Virus record (IMG/VR): IMGVR_UViG_3300022933_000019 | Coordinates: 1 to 27,809 of that record | DNA length: 27,809 nt | From: a virus | Reading direction: 5' to 3' (one strand) | Part shown: positions 21,569 through 27,809 of the stretch, in pieces | How the letters are laid out: the number at the start of each line of letters is the position of its first letter | Numbering within the stretch: the first letter of the stretch is position 1 | Made by a program: the position numbers and the translations under genes | Notes under the pieces: model-generated | What the model was told of the DNA's origin: nothing | The model's input: the letters and a program-made list of their open reading frames with translations, nothing else | Databases searched by the model: none

Positions 21569-23818
21569 TTACGGAGTTGATAGCATAGTTACTGGATGTC
21601 CCCATCCTAATAACTTCATGTCCTTACCTGCTTCTGACCTAATATATAAACTTAAACATTTACCTGAACCCCTAAGTTTATTTTTAGTTACTACCATAGA
21701 GTCACCACTATCATAAGTATCACCTACTCCTGATGGTGTATAGTTTCTTAGTATTCTATATGCTTGAAACTCATTACCCCATTTACCATTAGCTGCAGAA
21801 TTAGACCAACCCCATTGTGCTTGTACTTTACATGAAGATTGATTCTTAAATACTAAGTCACTACCTGATGCTTGAAAACCATCTTCTGTTTTTTGTAAAT
21901 AAAAGAATAAATAAGGTACTTGTTTTTCTTTCATTATATCCCCAAACAATTCATATCCTGTATAAAGGTAACTAGAGTAATCTACTCCTACACTATCTTT
22001 AGTTTTCCAATCTAAGAAATCACTACCATTATATTTAGATAATGTAAATGATGTTCCTACAATAGTAAGAAAACTAAACTGTTCTGTTCTACTTGTAGCT
22101 ACATCATCAGGTACTACAACTGTATTTCCTGCAGTAACTAACACAGTAGCTGTTCCTGCTACAACAGATTCTGCTCTAGATGATACTGAGTATCCTGGCA
22201 TTTCTACATAGTCTGCTACATAAGGTGAATCTGAAGCTAAACTAGATAATTCATTTTTAGACCAAGCTTTTAAAGTTAAATCATAAATTAATTCTTTATT
22301 ATAACTATTAGGATAGTTAGAAGAAGAGTAGTCTGTACTATCATTATATAAGAATCTAACTCTATTTTCTTTTTCATCATAGATACCTTTACAGAAATCT
22401 TTAGCTACTTCAGGTATGTTAAGATATAAATCTTGTATTGATGTTAATGATAAAGATTCTGCTGCAAATCTACCTGATGCTGTGTCAGGTTTAAGTAAGT
22501 ATATACCAGCTTTAGACCAGTAAATAAAGTTACCATTTACATTAACTACAGATTCTCCATTAGTAATACCATTAGTAGATATTTTACTTGCTTGGAAAGA
22601 TGTAGCAATAAACCCTCCAGTATCTCCATAAACCTCCCACACGCCATTTTCTGCAAAAATTAATACTGAGGCTTGGGAAGATATAATTTTAACAACACGA
22701 GTGATATCTGGTATTTGTATTGAACCACCATCTGTGTCTATTAAATCATTAATACCTGGGTCTGTTGGGTCAGCTTCTTGATGACATTTACCTAAATCAT
22801 CATCTGCTTTAATAACTTTACTAAAGAAAATATAACCTGAATAATTAGGAGACCTAATATCTGGTCCAGTTACATTTGAGTCAATTCCTGAATAAAATAA
22901 TCTTTGTGCATAAGAAGTAATAGTACTTATGTTACCTTCTTCTCTATCAGTAGGTAATCCAGAAGTTACATCTGATTTATTCATTCTACCTACACCACGT
23001 TCAAAAGCATCAATAATAAAACTACCTTTAGCTATTTGATAGTTAGAAAATGAGTTCTTTACTAATGTATCTGGGTCATACTTTTCATAATCAGCAGATG
23101 AAGCATTAGATATTTTACCTAATGTCCAGTTATCTGCATTAGATGGATATTGTCCTATTTCTGTAAATGTATAATCAATTGCATCAGCACCAGTACTTGT
23201 TACAATATTTTTATTCCAACCTTGATTACGTAAATTATATTTGTGTTCATTACTTAATGTAGTAGGTCTAGTATCAAGAAGTAAAGTATCGTCTACACCA
23301 TATATATCTCTTATTTCTAATTGAATAGTTGATTGAGTTACAAGACCAGTAGCTTTAGCATAAGTTAATAAAACAGGTCTAGGTAAATCTTTAGAAACAA
23401 TAACACATTTATTATTAATAACAGAAGTTTCTATTTTACTATTACTTAAAGAAGCTATAGTAATAGGAGAACCACCATTCTTAAGGTTAGCAGATGGGGA
23501 ATCTGTTAATAGATTCATAAACCATATCTTATCTTTAATACGAACAAGACCTAAGGATACTGATGTATCTCCATCAGGACTTTCCCATACATGAAAAGAT
23601 TGCTTACCTTCTTTAATATCTGTAGCAGTTAAACCTGTAGCTGTTAAAGCATAAGAAGATTCATAGTCGACACCTAACCTTCTAGACCTTGAACCATCAC
23701 GGTTAAGGACAAAATTAGCTTCATCTATAGATGCATTGTCAGGAAATGTTAACTGATTAGCTTCAGTTATTAATCCTTTAACAAACGACCTATAGGCTGC
23801 TTCCGCTTTCTTTGCCAT
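21569..23818 (-). CDS. Tail tubular protein B / nozzle (T7 gp12-like), 749 aa
   Basis: The N-terminus AYRSFVKGLITEANQLTFPD, followed by ASIDEANFVLNRDGSRSRRLG, is characteristic of gp12-type nozzle proteins, and the rest is beta-rich as expected for their propeller and fibre-dock domains. T7 gp12 is 794 aa. It forms the tip of the short tail that binds the adaptor ring and opens for DNA release. Its start lies 29 bases inside the end of the preceding 100-aa gene. Confidence 0.88.
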   Translation of the reverse strand: MAKKAEAAYRSFVKGLITEANQLTFPDNASIDEANFVLNRDGSRSRRLGVDYESSYALTATGLTATDIKEGKQSFHVWESPDGDTSVSLGLVRIKDKIWFMNLLTDSPSANLKNGGSPITIASLSNSKIETSVINNKCVIVSKDLPRPVLLTYAKATGLVTQSTIQLEIRDIYGVDDTLLLDTRPTTLSNEHKYNLRNQGWNKNIVTSTGADAIDYTFTEIGQYPSNADNWTLGKISNASSADYEKYDPDTLVKNSFSNYQIAKGSFIIDAFERGVGRMNKSDVTSGLPTDREEGNISTITSYAQRLFYSGIDSNVTGPDIRSPNYSGYIFFSKVIKADDDLGKCHQEADPTDPGINDLIDTDGGSIQIPDITRVVKIISSQASVLIFAENGVWEVYGDTGGFIATSFQASKISTNGITNGESVVNVNGNFIYWSKAGIYLLKPDTASGRFAAESLSLTSIQDLYLNIPEVAKDFCKGIYDEKENRVRFLYNDSTDYSSSNYPNSYNKELIYDLTLKAWSKNELSSLASDSPYVADYVEMPGYSVSSRAESVVAGTATVLVTAGNTVVVPDDVATSRTEQFSFLTIVGTSFTLSKYNGSDFLDWKTKDSVGVDYSSYLYTGYELFGDIMKEKQVPYLFFYLQKTEDGFQASGSDLVFKNQSSCKVQAQWGWSNSAANGKWGNEFQAYRILRNYTPSGVGDTYDSGDSMVVTKNKLRGSGKCLSLYIRSEAGKDMKLLGWGHPVTMLSTP

Positions 23819-24092
23819 TTACTTCCTCTTTTAATTTTTTCTTAGCTAGTCTTTTTTCTGTTTTAGCTTTAGCTTTTACTCTTTCATCTACCTGTTCTTT
23901 AGGTTTTGAATTAGCTAAATAACTAGCAACTGATGTTTCCATAAATACCATTGATGTATATGTACCTGTTAACTCTTTTGGTATCTCTCCACCTTCACTC
24001 CACTGAAATACATAGTGTGCTGTGTTAGGTGCAATAACTGCTTGTAAATCCATCTTACCGTGAGTCTTCCAACTCTTTTTGACATTGGTCAT
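23790..24092 (-). CDS. Hypothetical protein, 100 aa, with lysine-rich C-terminus
   Basis: The N-terminal half (MDLQAVIAPNTAHYVFQWSE, then GTYTSMVFMETSVASYL) looks like a small beta-structured domain. Residues 62-95 are very Lys/Glu-rich (RVKAKAKTEKRLAKKKLKEE), probably a charged helix. A GGAG ribosome site lies upstream of the ATG. It sits between the basic proteins and the nozzle gene, so it is probably a virion or assembly component. No family is recognised. Confidence 0.65.
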   Translation of the reverse strand: MTNVKKSWKTHGKMDLQAVIAPNTAHYVFQWSEGGEIPKELTGTYTSMVFMETSVASYLANSKPKEQVDERVKAKAKTEKRLAKKKLKEEVNGKESGSSL

Positions 24093-24102
24093 GTCTATCT
24101 CC

Positions 24103-24696
24103 TTATTTTACGTATCTACCTCTGAGTGTTCCTGCTCTTCTCATTCCACCCATACCTGTCATTGTTGGTCCAGCTCTAAATCTTTTTGGAGTTTCAAAAC
24201 CTGCTGGTGCTTTTGTTGCTGCTTTTTCCGCAGTTGTTTTTAACTTGCCCTGTTTATTTTTTTGCATACCACCATATTTAGTATCTTCAGTAATTTGTCT
24301 TACATCACCATAATTACCTTTAGGTGCAGCTTGCCTTTTTTTTGCTGCTCCTTCACGGTGAAAGTTAGCATCACCATAAGGAGATTTTGTCATATTTGTA
24401 GGTTTATAAACTGAAGTATCCATTTTAGCTGCTTGCTTAGCTTTGTCTGCATTTGCCATAGCTTTAAACATACCACCAGTAGTTTTTACCTGTTCACCTT
24501 TCATAGTACCTTTAACACGTGTTTTCTTTTTTTGAGTACGAAACATACTTGTAGGTTGTTCGGCAGATAATATACCTTTCCAACCTCCAGGTATAGGTTG
24601 TCTTTCGTCCATTGTAAGTTTCTTTTTTGGTTTTTTTTCTAATGGTCCAAATTTTGCAAGATTCCTTTTTGTTTCCAGTCTCTCTTTTCTAGTCAT
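24103..24696 (-). CDS. Highly basic hypothetical protein, 197 aa
   Basis: A protein very rich in Lys, Arg, Gly, Thr and Pro with few hydrophobic residues (FGPLEKKPKKKLTMDERQPI; GGMFKAMANADKAKQAAKMD; TGMGGMRRAGTLRGRYVK), probably disordered and DNA- or RNA-binding. A good AAGGGG site precedes the ATG. It belongs to a cluster of small basic genes between adaptor and nozzle. A role in neutralising DNA within the head or as a scaffold is possible, but not shown. Confidence 0.65.
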   Translation of the reverse strand: MTRKERLETKRNLAKFGPLEKKPKKKLTMDERQPIPGGWKGILSAEQPTSMFRTQKKKTRVKGTMKGEQVKTTGGMFKAMANADKAKQAAKMDTSVYKPTNMTKSPYGDANFHREGAAKKRQAAPKGNYGDVRQITEDTKYGGMQKNKQGKLKTTAEKAATKAPAGFETPKRFRAGPTMTGMGGMRRAGTLRGRYVK

Positions 24697-24760
24697 GTCG
24701 TTTTCCCCTTAGTAATTTAGAAGGTTTAATAAAGTCTTCTATTGTTTTAAATTCTGCCAC
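24689..24760 (-). CDS. Possible 23-aa peptide linking two basic-protein genes
   Basis: A GTG-started reading frame (MAEFKTIEDFIKPSKLLRGK plus three residues) that overlaps the upstream stop (TAGTG) and the downstream start (ATGACTAG). GGAGAAGAGGA lies just before the GTG. It fills the only 60-base gap in this part of the operon and keeps ribosomes moving between the flanking genes. It is too short to judge by content. Confidence 0.35.
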   Translation of the reverse strand: MAEFKTIEDFIKPSKLLRGKRHD

Positions 24761-24975
24761 TATCCTCTTCTCCTTTTTTTTGTTTTAAGTTTTGCTTGTT
24801 TAGCTGTTTTAAAACCACTTACTTGTGGTTTAAGATTAAGACTCGTAAATGAATTAATTTGAGAAGCCTTGGTAATAGACAACAATTTCGCAACTTGTGT
24901 TTTAAGTCTTTTCTTTTTCTTTCCATATTGTTCTGCATGTATAAATGATTTAGTATTCTGTGTATTGAAACTCAA
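24760..24975 (-). CDS. Small highly basic protein with TTG start, 71 aa
   Basis: The ORF starts at TTG (24975-24973), overlaps the adaptor stop (TTGA), and has a perfect AGGAGG site at 24985-24990, nine bases upstream. The protein (SFNTQNTKSFIHAEQYGKKK, ending KLKTKKRRRG) is strongly Lys/Arg-rich at both the centre and the C-terminus. It is likely nucleic-acid binding or a virion packing protein. No family is recognised. Confidence 0.6.
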   Translation of the reverse strand: MSFNTQNTKSFIHAEQYGKKKKRLKTQVAKLLSITKASQINSFTSLNLKPQVSGFKTAKQAKLKTKKRRRG

Positions 24976-25751
24976 TATTTAGACCCTCCTGTTTTGTTAG
25001 CTGAATGTCTACCATAGTTAGGGTATCTAATACCTTTAGCAATCTTCCAAGCATCTTGACTCATTCTACGTCTTTGTGTTATAGATATCTGTTCTGCTTT
25101 TTGATTAGCCATTTGTTTCAATGTTAAGAAACAAGCAGACTTAGCTTCATTAAGTAAGTATGTAAACATCTGTACTGGTAAGTCTGGAGTAAATGTATCT
25201 GACATTGTAAAGGCTACTGACCTTTTACCATGACATTGTGTTTTAGAATTTTGTAATGTAGTATCTAATGCACTTAAATAAGAATCCATAACAATATTTT
25301 CATCATCAAAAGATGTAAAATACTGTGGACATTTATCATTAAGTATGTTAAGAGTAATACCAGTAGTATCTGTAACTTTGTAAATATTAGTAGCAGTGCT
25401 ATCTCTAGCATCTAATATATCCATAAAATCTTCTGGTAATTTATATTCAATAGATTGAAATAAATCTTTAGCTATAGCTGTTTTTTTATTATTATATTTA
25501 ATAAATTTTAAATCAATAATATCATCAGGTAATCTCATATGAGTAGGTCTAGTATCAGTACCACTAGCTGTTAATTTAAAAAGCTCATATAAAAATGCAT
25601 AGTTCTTACCATCAATAATATTGTAGTAAGTAGTCTTAATTATCTGTGCTACTTGTAAAGCTTCTACACTATCATTAATGCTATTGACATCATCTGAATC
25701 CATGTCAGATAAGATATCTTGAGTCATTGCTAGTAAATTCATTTTAGCCAT
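24972..25751 (-). CDS. Tail tubular protein A / head-tail adaptor (T7 gp11-like), 259 aa
   Basis: The N-terminal segment LLAMTQDILSDMDSDDVNSI, then EALQVAQIIKTTYYNIIDG, is typical of gp11-type adaptors, and the C-terminal helical part (MSQDAWKIAKGIRYPNYGR) matches their usual end. T7 gp11 is 196 aa. It forms the dodecameric ring joining portal and nozzle, in keeping with the gp12-like gene downstream. The ATG overlaps the previous stop (TAATG). Confidence 0.88.
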   Translation of the reverse strand: MAKMNLLAMTQDILSDMDSDDVNSINDSVEALQVAQIIKTTYYNIIDGKNYAFLYELFKLTASGTDTRPTHMRLPDDIIDLKFIKYNNKKTAIAKDLFQSIEYKLPEDFMDILDARDSTATNIYKVTDTTGITLNILNDKCPQYFTSFDDENIVMDSYLSALDTTLQNSKTQCHGKRSVAFTMSDTFTPDLPVQMFTYLLNEAKSACFLTLKQMANQKAEQISITQRRRMSQDAWKIAKGIRYPNYGRHSANKTGGSKY

Positions 25752-26311
25752 TAGACTACTCCTAATACTCTTAAAGATAAACTAGCGTATTGAATAGTAG
25801 CTGATGCACTAGTTTTAGATTTAACTTCTATATAATCATTAGTAGCCATAGTTGTACTTCCAACAACTGTAATATTTCCCCAATCACTTGTTGTTGTAGT
25901 TCTTATACTTCTTGAGCCTGCTATTTCTGTACCATTTTTAAATAAGGCAAACTCTACATTTTTATTACTACCTGAAGCTTGATTACAAGCCATTGCTAAA
26001 GTAATTGTAACATTCTTTGTATCTGTACCATCATACCTAAGTCTAGCATTAGGTGATGTTTGAACTGTAAAGTCTGATACAACTCCACTAACCCATGTAG
26101 GGTCTAGTAATACATCTGATGTAGTATTAGCTTGTGTGTATGTAGGACTAGCTGAATTAAATGCAATGTAGACATTAGCTACTGCATTAGGTGCTGTCCA
26201 TGCACCTGAACCAGAACCATTAGCAACATATACAGTCTTATTAGAGGCTGCCGCTACTCCCTTTGGTTCATGTAGGTCACTACCTGTAATAAGATTATGT
26301 TGTATTGTCAT
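25751..26311 (-). CDS. Putative structural protein (head fibre or decoration), 186 aa
   Basis: A Thr/Ser/Ala-rich beta protein. The start MTIQHNLITGSDLHEPKGVA resembles the short N-terminal anchor of phage head-fibre-like proteins. The C-terminal 110 residues (VEFALFKNGTEIAGSRSIRT; TTMATNDYIEVKSKTSASAT) look like a TNF/C1q-type jelly roll as used in viral fibres. It follows the capsid genes after the hairpin at 26335-26361, so it probably decorates the capsid. Specific function is inference. Confidence 0.65.
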   Translation of the reverse strand: MTIQHNLITGSDLHEPKGVAAASNKTVYVANGSGSGAWTAPNAVANVYIAFNSASPTYTQANTTSDVLLDPTWVSGVVSDFTVQTSPNARLRYDGTDTKNVTITLAMACNQASGSNKNVEFALFKNGTEIAGSRSIRTTTTSDWGNITVVGSTTMATNDYIEVKSKTSASATIQYASLSLRVLGVV

Positions 26312-26334
26312 AATGTTTCCTGTATTAAATTAGG

Positions 26335-26361
26335 GGTAAGCCCTCCTAAGAGGGCGTTACC
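26335..26361 (-). terminator. Strong intergenic hairpin, likely attenuator after the capsid genes
   Basis: GCCCTC (26340-26345) pairs with GAGGGC (26350-26355) around a CTAA loop, and GGTAA (26335-26339) with TTACC (26357-26361) extends it across one bulged base: 11 pairs in total. It fills the 56-base gap between the 162-aa and 186-aa genes. On the minus transcript it is followed by CCCCTAATTTAATA, which is a poor U-tract, so it is more likely a leaky terminator, processing site or 3' stabiliser that raises capsid gene output. Confidence 0.6.
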
Positions 26362-26367
26362 GAGGTA

Positions 26368-26856
26368 TTACTTGTCGTATGCGAATTCTACGACACATCT
26401 TGCTTTACCAGCAGTCAAATCGTCAACTGACTTATCTACGATAAGTTGACCTGGATTTGCACCGATGCCTTTACCAACTAATGCACCAGTACCATTAACA
26501 ACGTCGCCATCAGCGTCGATAAGTGCACTTTCTGCATTAACTGCAGTAATTAAACCATCTACGTCGATATCAGTTCCATCTTTCTGTTCAAGACCAACTG
26601 TTAAGTCAGTAGTAGTAGAAGTAGATGTAAATGCTTCATCGATATAAAGAGTAGCAGACACAATAGATGCGTTTGCTGGAATTACTTGTGGTAGATTGCT
26701 GTTAAGAGCAGCAGGCAAATCATCATATGAGAAGTGCCATTCTGCGGACTTAACTACGCCCATTTTAGTAGACTCTTGACCACCATATTTATTTTTAGTA
26801 GTACGAGTACCATAATGATTTGCAACGCCCCTGATAGGAGCTAATTCAATAGTCAT
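26368..26856 (-). CDS. Putative capsid-associated structural protein, 162 aa
   Basis: The protein starts MTIELAPIRGVANHYGTRTT. The second half (IVSATLYIDEAFTSTSTTTD; LTVGLEQKDGTDIDVDGLIT) is beta-rich and acidic, ending in KARCVVEFAYDK. AAGGAG lies eight bases before the ATG. It follows the major capsid gene after 11 bases and precedes the hairpin, so it is likely abundant: a decoration or minor head protein. Its GC content is visibly higher than that of neighbouring tail genes, as in the capsid gene. Confidence 0.65.
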   Translation of the reverse strand: MTIELAPIRGVANHYGTRTTKNKYGGQESTKMGVVKSAEWHFSYDDLPAALNSNLPQVIPANASIVSATLYIDEAFTSTSTTTDLTVGLEQKDGTDIDVDGLITAVNAESALIDADGDVVNGTGALVGKGIGANPGQLIVDKSVDDLTAGKARCVVEFAYDK

Positions 26857-26867
26857 AACTTTTCTCC

Positions 26868-27809
26868 TTAGTAAGTTGCTTCATCAGTTAATAGAACGCC
26901 TAGTGTATCAGCACGCTGAACACCAAACCCGAACCTAGAAGTAACCTGATATTTATCAGCTCTTTCTTCTTGGTCTCTCCAACCTTCTGTTTGCGGAGCA
27001 CGTCTCCATGCATGCATAACAGGCTTACATGAATCATCTGCTACGCACATGAAGATGTTAGCCTTATCACCAACTTCAGCTGTATCATTAGCTAGGTCAT
27101 ATGCTGCACCGTTAATAGCTTCTGTTGCTGTAAGTGATGGTAAGAAGTTAGAAGTATAAATATCCCAACCCATAATGTTTCTTACGAAACGGTGGTCTCT
27201 AGCAAAACCTTCGTTAAGAACACCTTGGAATTGCGGAGTGTTATTAACTACAGATGTTTGTGAGATTAATGAGTTAAGAGTTGCTTCTACGATAGGGTCA
27301 ACAATTGCAATACGACCTGATGCAGGTGCATTAGCTTTGTCAAACGCTAGTTTCATAGATACAAAGTCAGCAAGAACAACATTTCTTGTTGCTGCTCCAG
27401 AACCACCAGCTACCCAACGATGTGGACGACCATTAACTAAGTTAAGGTCTGCTGCTGTTTGTCCGCCATTAGCTACGGCTAAACAACGTCCTTCGTGGTT
27501 TTCACCAAGAGCACGTGTTGATTCCATAGCTCTCATAGCCATGAGTGTATCTACTTGTGAACCATCTTCACGTAGGTCATCAGTAACTTTCCAAGCATCA
27601 CCGATATAATCAGTAATAGATAGAGTAATGTTACCAGTGTCTATGTTAGTAAAGTTCAATGGTGTATCTTCAGCTGCATCTTGAAGTGTTACAGTACCAA
27701 CTGTTTTAATGTTTAGTGTTGTACCTGAACCGAAGTCTGTTACATCACGATACATTCCTTCTGGAAGAAGGTAGTCGTGTAAGTTATCAAGAATAAACTG
27801 AGAATACTG
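26868..27809 (-). CDS. Major capsid protein (P22-coat/HK97-fold type), start outside the window
   Basis: The frame stays open from the window edge (QYSQFILDNLHDYLLPEG before the first Met at 27755), so the N-terminus is missing; 313 residues are visible. LPEGMYRDVTDFGSGTTLNI is typical of the start of these coat proteins, and the middle (DYIGDAWKVTDDLREDGSQV; RALGENHEGR) and the end (DKYQVTSRFGFGVQRADTLG) match the P22-like coat pattern of HMO-2011-type phages. It forms the icosahedral shell. Codon choice is richer in G and C than elsewhere, as expected for a highly expressed gene. Confidence 0.85.
   Translation of the reverse strand, partial: QYSQFILDNLHDYLLPEGMYRDVTDFGSGTTLNIKTVGTVTLQDAAEDTPLNFTNIDTGNITLSITDYIGDAWKVTDDLREDGSQVDTLMAMRAMESTRALGENHEGRCLAVANGGQTAADLNLVNGRPHRWVAGGSGAATRNVVLADFVSMKLAFDKANAPASGRIAIVDPIVEATLNSLISQTSVVNNTPQFQGVLNEGFARDHRFVRNIMGWDIYTSNFLPSLTATEAINGAAYDLANDTAEVGDKANIFMCVADDSCKPVMHAWRRAPQTEGWRDQEERADKYQVTSRFGFGVQRADTLGVLLTDEATY

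Noticed and set aside
27175-27609. Plus-strand 144-codon ORF opposite the capsid gene
   Set aside because: It is the shadow of a strongly biased, highly expressed capsid gene and has no recognisable features.
1-27809. CRISPR arrays, insertion sequences or long direct repeats
   Set aside because: No regularly spaced repeats, transposase motifs or terminal inverted repeats were seen on either strand.

Overview
This window is part of an AT-rich (roughly one third GC by eye) genome of a lytic-type, T7-like podovirus. It encodes a T7-style replication set (primase, helicase, family A polymerase, SSB, 5' nuclease, endonuclease I), a B12-dependent ribonucleotide reductase, and T7-like virion proteins (head-tail adaptor, nozzle, internal virion/ejection proteins, P22/HK97-fold-type coat). 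No RNA polymerase, integrase, repressor, terminase or portal is in the window. The gene set, two-strand layout, class II reductase and AT-richness resemble marine podoviruses of the HMO-2011 type that infect alphaproteobacteria such as SAR116 and SAR11. That placement is recognition from memory, not a computed result, and the host is not shown by the sequence.

Plus arm (1-11656). After the tail of a gene that resembles a class II glutamine amidotransferase, a consensus sigma70-type promoter (541-569) leads into closely packed, often overlapping genes: a 39-aa ORF, an HNH nuclease, two small ORFs, a zinc-finger/TOPRIM primase, a DnaB/gp4-type helicase, and a family A DNA polymerase split into an exonuclease half and a palm/fingers half with a 73-aa ORF between them. 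These are followed by SSB, a small membrane protein, a 5'-3' nuclease, endonuclease I, a 62-aa protein and a calcineurin-like phosphoesterase. A second, almost identical promoter (8325-8353) is predicted to start transcription exactly on the ATG of a DUF3310 protein (leaderless). A zinc-ribbon ORF and a 29-aa membrane peptide follow, then a 78-nt RNA gene that looks like the tRNA-like domain of tmRNA with the whole mRNA-like part removed. Two small ORFs, the class II ribonucleotide reductase, a 46-aa ORF and a SLOG/YspA-like protein end this arm.

Minus arm (27809-11631, read right to left). The major capsid protein (start outside the window) is followed by two head-associated proteins with a strong hairpin between them, the gp11-like adaptor, a cluster of small very basic proteins, the gp12-like nozzle, a 101-aa protein, a gp14-like protein, a 1908-aa gp16-like ejection protein, a 602-aa gp15-like protein, a 235-aa protein with a lysozyme-like 'NNPGNI' domain, a 187-aa protein and a 51-aa hydrophobic ORF. 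The last overlaps the 3' end of the plus arm tail-to-tail. There is no convincing intrinsic terminator where the arms meet.

The plus arm supplies DNA replication, host DNA breakdown and nucleotide production. The minus arm builds the capsid, the short tail and the injection machinery. The most unusual element is the tmRNA-like RNA at 8802-8879. The interrupted DNA polymerase, the leaderless promoter and a set of GC-rich hairpins inside conserved replication genes are further points of interest. There is no gene-free stretch longer than about 300 bases.
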